Below the pieces are notes generated by a model. The model had not been told where the DNA came from and searched no databases. It saw nothing but the letters and a program-made list of their open reading frames with translations. Both the position numbers and the translations under genes were made by a program. Of a stretch of 64,000 nt of DNA, positions 1-9,867 are shown piece by piece (positions within the stretch are counted from its first letter, which is position 1; each line of letters opens with the position of its first letter). The stretch comes from Blastobasis lacticolella (taxonomy: Eukaryota; Arthropoda; Insecta; Lepidoptera; Blastobasidae), in assembly GCA_905147135.1 (NCBI GenBank), contig LR990042.1, positions 15,243,545 to 15,307,544 of the forward strand, given 5' to 3'.

Positions 1-20
1 TACCATTTCTCTTGTCATTT

Positions 21-446
21 TTGAATTTATTTATGTACGCTGACGACATTTGTGTCATTATTAGAAGTAGAAATCGACAGAAACTAATTGAAGCAGTAGT
101 AAATCGACTGACAGTTTGGTTTCTCTATAATGGTATGCAACTCAATGTCGAAAAACTAAAATATTCGAATTTTCACTGAGTAAAACTAAACCTGACAGTC
201 TAAATATAAATGTAGACACTGATAATTATAATATAGAGACAGTGGCTAGTGCTCGCTTTGTTGGGTTTACCTTTGACAGAGGCCTGCAACAGGACAACCA
301 CACCTACACCTTAGTATGTCCAAGGCTAAATTCTGCATATCGTGCTATTTCACTCCTCTCGCGTACACTTTCAACACAGAATTTGCTATCAACTTATTAC
401 GGTATTTTCCATTCTTATCTCACCTACGGGATATACCTCTGGGGAA
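21..446 (+). pseudogene. LINE reverse transcriptase remnant (C-terminal half)
   Basis: Degraded piece of a non-LTR retrotransposon polymerase. The catalytic palm motif FMYADD is read at 30-47 and continues in frame to about 165 with QLNVEKLK. After a frame break the thumb region resumes at about 245 (ARFVGFTFDRGLQQDNHTY) and runs to SYLTYGIYLWG at about 445. After that the frame no longer resembles an RT. The upstream finger domain lies outside the window or is lost. The motif order is that of jockey-like LINEs. Not functional. Confidence 0.8.
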
Positions 447-1415
447 TGGCAGCTGGCAAAGAGCAGGGGGCTGGGGGGCAAGAAGTGCCGTATTCTACCC
501 GACGGCCTGCGCGCGAGTTGGTCGTTAGATTAGGAATACTGATCGTTCCCTCACTTTTCAGTATCAAAATCGCCATAATCGCGACTGAAGAGTCCTACCG
601 ACTTCCTGGTCGCCAAGCGGTTTTCTATGTGACGGATTATTCAAATAGAACAATGACTTATATGTTACACTGTAAGATTAAACCAAGTTATCAATATGAA
701 CATAAAAAAACAAAGCAAGCTTTTCATCAGTATGGCGGCGGTGTGGGAGAGACGCAAAAATACACACAAAATTTAAAAGCGAATTATTCGAAAGCGGTAT
801 ATCTAGTGTAAGAGTGAAAACACTCGTATAGAAGCTGGCGTATTTAGGGCGAGAGTGTAATCCAGGGTTTACAACGGACGTTCTCTACACCGCTGCGCCC
901 CGTGGCTGTGCCTGTCTTGTTTATACATGCGATGTTATAAAAGCCCTTGCACTGCGCATGGACGGGCTCTTGCGTTTCAACCAGGGACTTGTCAGGTATA
1001 ATTTGTATGTCTGTGTTAATACTTAATATTTACTAACATTAAATACCTATTTCTAAAAATAATGTAAAATCACCTAATATATGATTTTCTATAAGCTCGC
1101 TCTGGATTTTATTTATTTTGGCTTGTTACTTATGAAAAATATATTTGTTCTCAACATTTCGTTTTTTTATTACTTTTCTCCCAAATTTATGTAAACCTCT
1201 ATACTCCCACCTTATAATCAAAGCTTAACGTAAGTTTATCCTGACAGCGAAAAAAAAAGGAGAAAAACCTTTCTCACACACGGTTATTGCACATGTAGCC
1301 TTCTATTTATTCGGCCATACAAAGCGTTATTTGATGTTGCAATATTTATTGCAATTGTTGAATCAAAATATTAAAATATGTCTTATGGGTGGTACTCGTT
1401 TGCCTTCGAAATTAG
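447..1415. other. intergenic, no gene seen
   Basis: The frame open to 811 carries on from the LINE remnant but has no family resemblance, so it is not called as a gene. From about 1040 the sequence is related to 19950-20510, the orphan copy of the gene 1 upstream region. It may therefore include distal regulatory DNA of cuticle gene 1. Confidence 0.5.
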
Positions 1416-1451
1416 TATTTAAGAATTCTGCGACATAAATACTAACACAGT
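1416..1451 (+). promoter_or_regulatory. core promoter of cuticle gene 1
   Basis: TATA-like TATTTAA at 1416-1422, followed by ACACAGTC with a probable +1 at A1449, 33 nt downstream (arthropod initiator CAGT). The box TTTGCCTTCG lies just upstream at about 1400-1409 and is shared with the promoters of genes 2 and 3 and with the orphan copy at 20.7 kb. The predicted 5' leader is about 47 nt. Confidence 0.65.
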
Positions 1452-1495
1452 CGGGTAAAAACCATTATTAAGAATACATCAGCCACAGTAAAAAC

Positions 1496-3289
1496 ATGCA
1501 ACTGGTGAGTCATATTTAATGGTGGTTTAATAATTAATAATTCAGATACATTTTTTTTTATCGAGTTAACAGGTATTATACAGCGCAAGTGAGCCGTGTG
1601 GTGTCCGGCAGAGTAGAATAGCACCAACCCCTAACACTCGTGGGTGTCGTACAAGGCGACTAATGTTCTCGAGGCAAAAGATCTAGGATCTCCGTAAGCT
1701 AGAAAATGGGCAGCAGCGTTTTTCATACTTTTATTTATAACACTGCGATCTCCAACCCAGGCGGGTTGGCCAAGCGTGGAGATTATGGCAATAACCTCCC
1801 TTTTCGTGGGAGAGGCCCCTAGTCCTGCAGTGGACTGTTATGAGCTGTGATGATGATACAGCGCAAGAAATACTACATAATTTTGATAAAATTCACATCA
1901 TAACAAACAAATAATACAATAAACCTATCGTTCTGCGTGATAGTACCCAATAATGCCATATTTAGGCGCCGGTTGCTTTTTGTTTATTGTTCTTGTAGTT
2001 AGTAGGCATCGTAAGGTTTCAGTTTGAAGGATAAGGATTAGGTAAGTATTGCAGTCACATGCATCTTCTTATGTATCATCATATGTATAGAAGATGTTGT
2101 GGGCGACAGTTACCGCCACCTATCAATAAAATAATTTATGAAAACTTAGGCCTTCATTGAAACCTTTCAAAAAGATATCAGTTATCTATGAAATAGAAAA
2201 AGAAGATTATCTATCTGTGTGATTAATTTTATTTGCAAACATATGTGCCTCGTACTTTTTTGTGTTATACGGTAAAATGACACAAATAAAAACAAGTAAC
2301 CTGGCCACCTGTTGGAAAGCGGTCACCTCTGCCAAAGATACGGCTCTCCAAATCGCCATCCCATGGAGTATTTAAGAGCTTACTCACCGTCTATTTAAAA
2401 TAGTATTAGTTGGCTGGGGTACTTTCACCTTGGAGCAAGGTGGAGATACTTGCCCCGTCGAGCGGTTCCAAATCGAACGGGATACCCGTTACCCGCCCTA
2501 CCACTTCTAAAATACAGTTACTTTTCATGTCAAAGTAATGTCCCGCTTCTTTGTCTTATCTCTATACCAGAAGTTGTTCCTGGTAGCGGTATGGTTGGCT
2601 GTGTGCTGGGGCGCACCGCAGCGAGCGCCGCAGCCGCCCGCGGCGGGAGCGCCCAGTCCTGCGGACCAGGTAGAGCCTCAAACTTTTGGGAAAGTAAAAA
2701 GTTATCATGGAAAAAACTATGAGCTGCCAGAATACTACCAGAGTGACTACTACGGGCCAGGGCGGTACAAATTCCAGTGAGTACTTTTATGATAGATATT
2801 CAATTTTTACTAGTGATAGGGCTTTGACTAGTGATAGATGATCCGCTACGATGAGTACCGCGTTATCTATTTCTGCCGCAAAGCATTCTGCGTAGCAAGT
2901 CTTGACTCATAACGAAATACCTAGTAAATACTTGCTAGTATCCTCATTATAGAATATCATACTGAAATTAGTCTCAGTTATTGATAGAGTTCTTTAAATC
3001 TAACAAGAACAAAATAATTTTGTGCTCTGACTTCTGTATTCTGTATTGCAGCTACATACTAAATCAAAGCTCCCGCAGCGAGGAGAGCGAACTGAGAAAC
3101 GAGGGTCGCGACGACGAGTACCTAGTAGTGCGCGGGATTTACTCTTTCAAGCCTCCGAACAGCAACCACTGGATCAACGTTGAATACGTTGCAGATGATC
3201 AAGGCTATCACCCCAAAATCAGCTTTGAATACATTGTGCAAGGACAAGGTCAACTACTCCACCACATTATGTGTACTCTATGTGGGTAA
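1496..3289 (+). CDS. RR-1 cuticular protein, gene 1 (three exons)
   Basis: Secreted chitin-binding structural protein of the cuticle. Exons inferred at 1496-1504 (MQL, donor GTGAGT), 2571-2776 (acceptor after CTATACCAG, donor GTGAGT, phase 2) and 3052-3289 (acceptor TATTGCAG, stop TAA), giving 150 residues. The signal peptide is MQLKLFLVAVWLAVCWG, followed by a Pro/Ala-rich stretch and a Tyr-rich stretch (YYQSDYYGPGRYKF). The Rebers-Riddiford RR-1 domain covers about residues 69-118, with [19 protein letters not shown] and [10 protein letters not shown]. The GxYSYxxPDG part is altered to GIYSFKPPN, so the PDG turn is lost. The C-terminus ends LCG, as do its paralogues in similar form. The family is clear; exon 1 is inferred from the conserved pattern in genes 2 and 3. 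Confidence 0.88.
1592..1860 (+). repeat. SINE-like repeat in intron 1 of gene 1 (family D)
   Basis: Runs from AGCCGTGTGGTGTCCGGC through GGCGACTAATG and GATTATGGCAATAACC to GAGCTGTGATGATGATA. A close copy is at 27188-27447, and fragments are at 7270-7340, 9123-9262 and, reversed, 41290-41430. The ending in GCTGTGATGATGAT repeats is typical of a widespread lepidopteran retroposed repeat. Confidence 0.7.
2285..2522 (+). repeat. dispersed repeat (family C) ending next to exon 2 of gene 1
   Basis: Contains GGCCACCTGTTGGAAAGC, CCCATGGAGTATTTAA and ATCGAACGGGATACCCG, matching the longer copies at 12296-12640 and 38275-38620. It occupies the last 250 nt of intron 1, leaving only about 48 nt before the exon 2 acceptor. 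Confidence 0.7.
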
Positions 3290-3700
3290 GCCCTCGTCGA
3301 GTACGTACAAATTATTATGACGAAAAATGGCGTCAAAAGCCGATTTAATCAAAACTGTCACTACATTGTGTAATAACCCGGACAGTAACGTTAATATGTT
3401 TGTTTTTTAACTTTTAACAGTAATATTATAAAGAGCAAAGATTTGATCGTTTGTCGGTTTGTTTGTTTGTACTTAAGTTTGTTTATTTGTAATGCATAAA
3501 CTTATAAAGTACTTAACGGATTAACGGTTTATTTAACTCGCATATAAAAGAGGGTATTAGAACATGAGTGTTTGTTAATGTTTGATTTGACACTTTTTTG
3601 ACAGTTTGACACGAGTGTTTTAATACCTAGTTATATGCAGTTGCATACACTATTTTATCCACCGTAGATACTTATAATTTTCTCAACTTTGCTGAACGTA

Positions 3701-3966
3701 ATGCGCTTATACACATTCCTAAATTCAGTTACTAAATTCAGAAACAAAAAGCGTGAGAGCATATCAAAGTGCAATGTATTGCTCATAAAATAAGGTCCAT
3801 TTTTGTATCACGGATTTTTGAAAAGCGGAGCAACACGTGACATATTATAAGTGATACATAAATTGACCTTATTCTATGAGCAATACATTCCACTTTGATT
3901 TGCTATCACGCTTTTGGTTTCTGAATTTAGTAACTAAATTTAGGAATGTGTAATAAGCGCATCGAG
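3701..3966. mobile_element. foldback MITE downstream of gene 1
   Basis: Arms of about 95 nt with high inverted identity: left from ATGCGCTTATACACATTCC to ATTGCTCATAAAATAAGG, right as its reverse complement ending at the GCGCAT near 3964. The centre carries AAAAGCGGAGCAACACG. A second copy is at 20847-21085 and a fragment at 19296-19402. The homologous flank downstream of gene 2 (about 14085-14140) appears to lack it. Confidence 0.85.
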
Positions 3967-4518
3967 GATAGCAAGGGGGAAATTCCCTTTACTACTTTCA
4001 CATTTATCTATTTATTTGCATCAAACAAGAATAAACTTCAAAAACACAAATTACAACTATTAGAAAAAATATTCTGTTTTGCGGGAAAATAATTACATAG
4101 ATACACAATCACAAACATAAACAGGAAAGTTTGAATTTAGAATTTGATTATGTCTTATTTAGGTATTCAGCCTACATTTGACCGTGCCCGGGCGCCGGCA
4201 TCAAATAAAAAAAAAAGTGTTGCTTAATGATTAAAAAGTTATTTTAAGTGAAAATAGTATGGGAAATGCTGTATAATAAAGTTTATTAATTTTTATTTTA
4301 TAGAATAGCGTGAAAATAGTTTATCATTAAACGACTGTTTTTGAATATATTGTAATTGGAACATTACGCAATGAATGTAGATAATAATTCTTACGACATA
4401 GGCTAATATTTTATCTTAAAAAAATCAAAGGTATCAAAACATTGTGTGTTAGCGACTTTCAGAACGGCTACTTTTTTATGTTGGATTTGTAATTATTAGG
4501 ACAAGGTTTGTATGTAAG

Positions 4519-4671
4519 AAAAAAAGAGTAGACTACCCTACCCTAGGGTAGGCGTAGGGTAGGTGTAGGGTAGGTGAAGCAAAGATAGAGTAGGGTAGGT
4601 ATAGAGTAGGATAATGGTTGGGTAGGGGTAGAGTAGGGTAGTGATGAGTACTGGTAGGGTAGGGTAGGATA
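4519..4671 (+). repeat. TAGGGTAGG-type low-complexity array
   Basis: Degenerate tandem units of GTAGGGTAG and GTAGGTGTAGG interrupted by GAAGCAAAGATAGAG. A short related stretch is at 44450-44485. It is not the canonical insect telomere unit TTAGG. Confidence 0.75.
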
Positions 4672-4704
4672 CCACGCGAACGTATTTGCGTCGGGCCATC
4701 TAGT

Positions 4705-4780
4705 AATCTATACTAAAATTATAAAGAGACTAGCTGTTGCCCCCGACTTCGTCCGCGTGATCTACAAAACACAAACAAAA
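4705..4780 (+). repeat. Helitron-like 5' end fused to another repeat end
   Basis: TCTATACTAAAATTATAAAG resembles the 5' terminus of the Helitron at 58755. It is followed directly by GACTAGCTGTTGCCCCCGAC and TTCGTCCGCGTG, another common lepidopteran repeat end that also occurs in variant form near 44755 and 49860. Confidence 0.4.
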
Positions 4781-5049
4781 TACCGATTCCTCTAAATACT
4801 ACTTGGAAATGAACATTGTGATCATTTGGGATACTCAATCCAAAACAAAACAGGTGAACTGACGACAATACAGGATATGTAAAGGACCTGGATGCACTTG
4901 AAGAGGTACGGGTTAGGTACCTAGATTTATGGCGACAGTACCCTGAGGGGATATTGACTCAGTTGGAAACTGAATTTGACATTAGAATATTCTACACTAC
5001 GTCATTTACGTTGGCCACTGGCTATACTGTCTACCAAATTAGACTGGTT

Positions 5050-5345
5050 TAAGACCACCTGCCACCTGGCAATGAACTACCGTGGCCGATTTGGAGGACG
5101 CTGAACAGGTTGCGTGCCCAGGTCGGCAGATCCACGTCCACGGAAAGCGCCTGTGAGTGTGGGGCCTCGCCGCAGACCATGGCGCACTTGCTCGTCTGCC
5201 CGGCCTGCCCCGACTCATGCACACTCGAAGACTTATTTAAGGCCTCGGACAGTGCCATCCGCGTCGCTCGGTTTAGGACTGGAAAAAATTAAGTAATAAT
5301 AAAATAAATATTTATATACATACATACATAGATACATACATACAT
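5050..5345 (+). pseudogene. LINE ORF2 C-terminal remnant with microsatellite tail
   Basis: One reading frame gives TLNRLRAQVGRS and then a CCHC-like knuckle, CECGASPQTMAHLLVCPACP, followed by DLFKASDSAIRVARF and a stop near 5290. This is the usual carboxyl end of many non-LTR retrotransposon ORF2 proteins. The tail is A-rich, then (CATA)n at 5320-5347. The RT part upstream is not recognisable. Confidence 0.75.
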
Positions 5346-6446
5346 ACTTTAACCTAATTATCATTGACACGATAAGAAGAAGAAGATTATTTTATGTGAA
5401 ATTCAGTTGTCCACTGAAATAGCCATTAGCCCTGCTGGTCTAAGACAATTTGTTTTCTAATAATTACTCCTCTCCAATATTGAGAAGTGCTCTGTAAACT
5501 TTTGAGCATGTGAGTTGCTACCATGTTGGCTACGCATATTCTGCGGGAGGCGCTATTTTAGTACTCCCGGGCATAGTACAGAATACTTGAAGGGGGCGTT
5601 TATAGCATAGGTACTTGTGCTTCAGTGGACACAGTGGACCTCAACTTCTGGCGAAAATCACCCAAAATACAACATTGCAACGGTCTGGTATGGGTGGAGG
5701 GAGAATTGACCCTCTGGATGTGTTGAAGCATCCTATTCGTAGCTTCTACAGATTTCTTGTGCACCATAGTACAATCATCCTATAAGATCAGAGAGCAATC
5801 ATGAATCATCAGAGCAGTAAGCAGTATGTCAGCGATGTCAGAAGTGCGATTTTTTCTTGTCGTCTGGTTTTATCCAGTAGACTGCCAATAAGAAACATTT
5901 TCCTGGCACGTCTTGGTGTATCATGAAAATATATTTACACTGATACACGCTTTTTAAAACTTTTTCAAAGACTTCTCTTTGCTCAACCGTGGGTCTTCGG
6001 ACGTTATTACTTACCATCGCTAGCATTTCAGCTGCACTGTAACTGCTTTTCAAAGCATGCTCGCTTACAAAATCTTTGAGCACAGTTAGACTACGATTTC
6101 CTACCCTTACATTAGATAAAAAAATGTGTTATTTATTTTAAAGCTACTTTACTCTGCAGATCTCGTAACTACATTGAAGAATGTATTTAGTAGCAAGGTG
6201 GTTGCACCAAAATTGCTGGTCATGTAGTACATTTTAATCGTACACAACGCAAAATTAAAATTTAAAAGAGCATCTCGTAGAACATGTATTTTGTGTTTGC
6301 GTCATCAATAAGCCGGTATTTAATAGGTATAAAAAATAAGTTGTCTTTATTATTTGTCATTGGTTAATTTCTGAATAAAATATTCAAATTCGAAATATTA
6401 TTACTGTGTATTGTTTAGGTGGTAGTCCTTTGCCATTTAACTCGCC
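5346..6446. other. intergenic between genes 1 and 2, no gene seen
   Basis: No ORF with family resemblance on either strand. From about 6360 the sequence resembles the gene 1 upstream region (GAATAAAATATTCAAAT and GGTGGTAGTCCTTTGCC), so the last 100 nt are probably proximal regulatory DNA of gene 2. Confidence 0.5.
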
Positions 6447-6479
6447 TATTTAAGGATTCTACAACATGAATACATCAGT
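6447..6479 (+). promoter_or_regulatory. core promoter of cuticle gene 2
   Basis: TATTTAA at 6447-6453 and initiator ATCAGTG with +1 at A6477, exactly 30 nt apart. The upstream box TTTGCCATTT at 6429-6438 corresponds to that of gene 1. The ATG at 6466 lies upstream of the predicted start of transcription, so it should not act as an upstream ORF. The leader is only about 15 nt. Confidence 0.75.
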
Positions 6480-6491
6480 GATACAAGGAAC

Positions 6492-9400
6492 ATGAAACTG
6501 GTGAGTCGTATTTGATTAACCGTTTAATTGTTTTATTCTATTTAATTTTTTATTACCATTGAGGTGGCAAACGAGCTTGCGGCCTGCCTGACAGTAAGCA
6601 ATTACCACAGTTTCATAATACAAGGTGTAAGACTCCCGTGATGCCGACCTGCAAAAATCTTTTTACTCACTCTTGGTAATGACACTGTAGATAAAATTCA
6701 TTAAATAAATAAATACATATACTTGGACAAATTCACACAGTGCCATCTAGCCCCAAAATAAGCAAAGCTTGAGTTATGGGTGTTAGATAACTGTACGTAC
6801 ATACTACACCTAGACCCGTAACAGAAAATAAAATTCATCATTTCAATTTCTGCTCAGCCGGAAATCGAACCCAGGACCTCTGCGTGGCAGACCGGCTTGT
6901 TAGCCAACTGAACTACTCAGTGTACTCGTGGCTTTGACGCATGCTACTGCGAGGAAATATCGAGTTAAATACAATACTAACCACGGTAACAAACCCGATA
7001 ATATAACCCCTAAAGCCTTAAAACTTATATGGACCGCTCAGATCGTCAATTAAGAGCTCAGTCAGAGGAGATTATTGCCCGAATGCACTAAATTTTAGGC
7101 GACGACTAAGTAGTTGTCAGATATTTTAAACAAGAACGGCATTGCTCCAATCCTTAATCTTAGCTGAAAAATAAGCTCGCTAAGTCACTCTTGGCTTCAT
7201 GACGTCGATTTTGCCACGCGTAAATGCTTAGGAACATCGTTTCGTGTAATCGGGTGTAAGAAATAAAGAAGGGAAAGCCGTGTGGTATCCGGCACAAAAG
7301 ATTATTAACATTATCCACGGATGTGGTATAAGGCAAAGGTTAAAGGCATATCATGTACAGTGTAGGGCCTGAAACAACGGCAAAAAATTAAAATATATAC
7401 CTTTTAATTAATCAATAACTAAGTCCACGAGGTTTTAATTTTATAAAATGAAAAATAAATGTATTATTTGCAAAAAAAATAAATCGAGCCAGCAATGTAC
7501 TGCATATTGTTGTGTCCAGTCGGTATACTTGACATTGTCAATACGTTCGTTTACGTCGCCCCAGTATGAAGGAAATGCCCGGTACCAAGACATCTAACGA
7601 CAATTTCGCGATGACGAAACACATTGATTATGGATTGTAACTTTAAATTAATATTTGTTTGAGTTTAAGCACTTTTGAGCATTAGGATCTGGTCAAGGTA
7701 ACTTCAGATACTCTGAGGAGTCTGCGTTTAATTTTTTTGCCCCTGTTACAGGCCCCATCCTGTATAGCAACTGCACAAACGAAGGCAGCAGCGTATTCTG
7801 TCGAATATTTTCGAACAAACCGTGACCTCCAAACTGCTTGTTGTGGAGATTTTGGCAATGTGATGGCAACTAATATGTTTCCCAAGTGAGTGTGGATTCT
7901 CCCTTCCACCCTCTTGGTGTAGCAGTCGTTTGTCGCGCGCCCCGAAAATTTTAAAATAAAGTGCCGTTTCTATGCCTGCTGATCGGTATATCGGTATATA
8001 GTTGACTATATTGCTGAAGTCTTTTGAGACAGTTTGTCTCAACCATTGGTTACTGTGGTCAATTCACGTTTCAGGAATTGGTTCTGGTGGCAGTGTGGCT
8101 GGGTGCGTGTTTGTGCGCGCCGCAGCGCGGGACCGATGCCATTCAGGCGCCTAAAGCGCTCGCAGCCACGGCGGGCACGGCGACTTCCCTTGCAGCGCCG
8201 CGGAATAACCGCGCCTCCCGCACCTCTCGGCAAGATTACTATCGCGGGGACACCCGGTACGCGGACAGCGAGCTACAGTACTACCTGAATTACTCCTACA
8301 CAAAGGGCTGGTACATGTTCCGGTGAGTACATTTGTTAATATGTGTATGAGATATTGTTGGTAAGCTGTAGGGAGTCGGCAAAGTAAATAAATAAATAAG
8401 AAATAAATATAACATTTATTTTCTTTACATATAGGTAGATCACATTTATACAGAAACAAGTTGATGTAAGTACAGTAAAAACCTGCGTGAGAGACTTATC
8501 CGCACTAGGTATTAAATACCTGTCTTATCGAAGGCGCCCAGACCATTGATTTGTAACCTAGAGCAAAAATTGTTTACTCTATGTTTTAAACAAAAATATA
8601 AAAGATTAGAAGCTATGATTTGGAAAAGCAATGAGCAGTTTTCCAATAGGTATCTAAAGCATTCCTAACCACTCACTAGATGGCGCGCCGACAATTTTGG
8701 GAATTGATAATCGCTTAAAATAGGTTTTTAGCCAGCAGGATATCAACACAGGGTACATTGTATTCGATAATATTGTATTTGTCAATAGATTTCATTCATT
8801 TTAGAGGTTGTAATAATAATGGAACATAGTGCCAACTTCTCTAAATATTTCTTTTTACATTTCGTTCAACCTTCAACAGTTATGTTTAAATAAATAAACA
8901 TTTTATTTTTAAGTTTAGTATAAGTTGGCTGCACGAAATCACTGCTACCATTATACAGATTAAAAAAAGATTACCTAAATTGTAGGAGCGCCATCTATTG
9001 ATGCTTTTTCAAACCAACTATCAATACCTACTGGGAAACTCCTCATAGCAACATTAAAAAATGGTATAGTGAAAGGGCTTGGCTAAAAAGTCATAGACAA
9101 AAAACATGGCTCTGGTTTTTTTTAGCCATCTCATTTAGCACCAACCTCCTCCATTCACGGGTTTTATACTAGGCGACTAATTGCTGAGTAACAGACCCGT
9201 TACGACCTCTTTAGACTAGAAAATGAGCAGCGGTGTTTCTTGTGCTATGATTTCAACACTCACTGCGATCTCCAAAGAATACAAATAGTGGCAAATAGTA
9301 GACAGTTATGGGATCCCGCGTGATGTGTGTAATATTTTAACGTTTCCGATGGTCTGAGAGCCTAGAAATAATTTCAGGAGCACTTTCTGGAAAGATCAAA

Positions 9401-9867
9401 CTGTTTCATTTCTTCTAAATATGCACTGACTGACATTTAGCAGACCAGAAACGATGACAAACGTATGTATCGGACAAGGCACCTGATAAGTTGGCAAATT
9501 CTCAACCTTGCGAGGCTGCTTCGGTCACTCAGTGTCTATACGTCACGCACCTACGTCGTACTTAAAAATACATATTTTTACTTAAAACTTCATGTATTTC
9601 AGATACGTGCAACGCGACAGCGTCCGTGAGGAGAGCGAACTAAGAAACGAGGGTCGCGACGACGAGCACATAGTTGTGCTCGGTCACTACGGCTATCGCA
9701 CCCCAGACGGTCGCTACTTCTTCGCAGACGATCAGGGGTACAAACCTGAAATCGAAGAAAAACAGCCTGGTTTTTCTCCACCCCCCACCACCCTCCCCCC
9801 GACCGTCCCATATTCGTCAGGAGGAATTGGTATCGCTACCCACTTATTGGGGAGCTGTTGTGGTTAA
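6492..9867 (+). CDS. RR-1 cuticular protein, gene 2 (three exons, damaged R&R core)
   Basis: Secreted cuticle protein of 173 residues. Exons inferred at 6492-6500 (MKL, donor GTGAGT), 8075-8322 (acceptor TTTCAG, donor GTGAGT, phase 2) and 9603-9867. The signal peptide is [19 protein letters not shown] linker of Ala/Arg/Thr is followed by [13 protein letters not shown] and then the R&R region from about residue 84: [17 protein letters not shown] and GYRTPDGRYFFADDQGYKP. Relative to gene 3 there is a 12-nt in-frame deletion removing the strand before ADDQGY. The C-terminus has a Pro-rich insert and ends HLLGSCCG. The stop codon sits inside the TTAA target of a piggyBac insertion, so the original 3' UTR is displaced by 3.57 kb. 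Intron 1 is 1574 nt and intron 2 is 1280 nt. Confidence 0.88.
6716..6925 (-). repeat. tRNA-derived SINE (family B) in intron 1 of gene 2
   Basis: On the minus strand the head reads GTAGTTCAGTTGGCTAAC, then a B-box-like GGGTTCGATTTCCGGC, then a body ending in GGCACTGTGTGAATTTGTCC. Other copies are at 11370-11565, 37985-38202 and 51822-51905 (partial). Confidence 0.75.
8633..9044. mobile_element. 412-bp MITE in intron 2 of gene 2
   Basis: Inverted ends GAGCAGTTTTCCAATAGG and, from the other side, GAGGAGTTTCCCAGTAGG. It interrupts sequence that is continuous in the paralogous intron of gene 3 (AAAGCAATAGCAACATT, reverse strand near 41500-41515). The flanking AT is duplicated. The empty site in the paralogue defines both boundaries. 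Confidence 0.8.
9123..9262 (+). repeat. SINE-like family D fragment shared by genes 2 and 3
   Basis: Contains TTAGCACCAACCTCC, GGCGACTAATTGC and CACTGCGATCTCC, as in the copy at 1592. The same fragment in the same relative place is found reversed in intron 2 of gene 3 (41290-41430), so it predates the duplication. Confidence 0.65.

Noticed and set aside
242..811. 189-codon open frame
   Set aside because: Only the first 65 codons are RT-like; the rest is unrelated run-on sequence after the LINE breaks.
3421..3545. Helitron starting at TAATATTATAAAGAGCAAAG
   Set aside because: The 5' TC terminus is missing and no matching CTAG end was found downstream; left as a remnant only.
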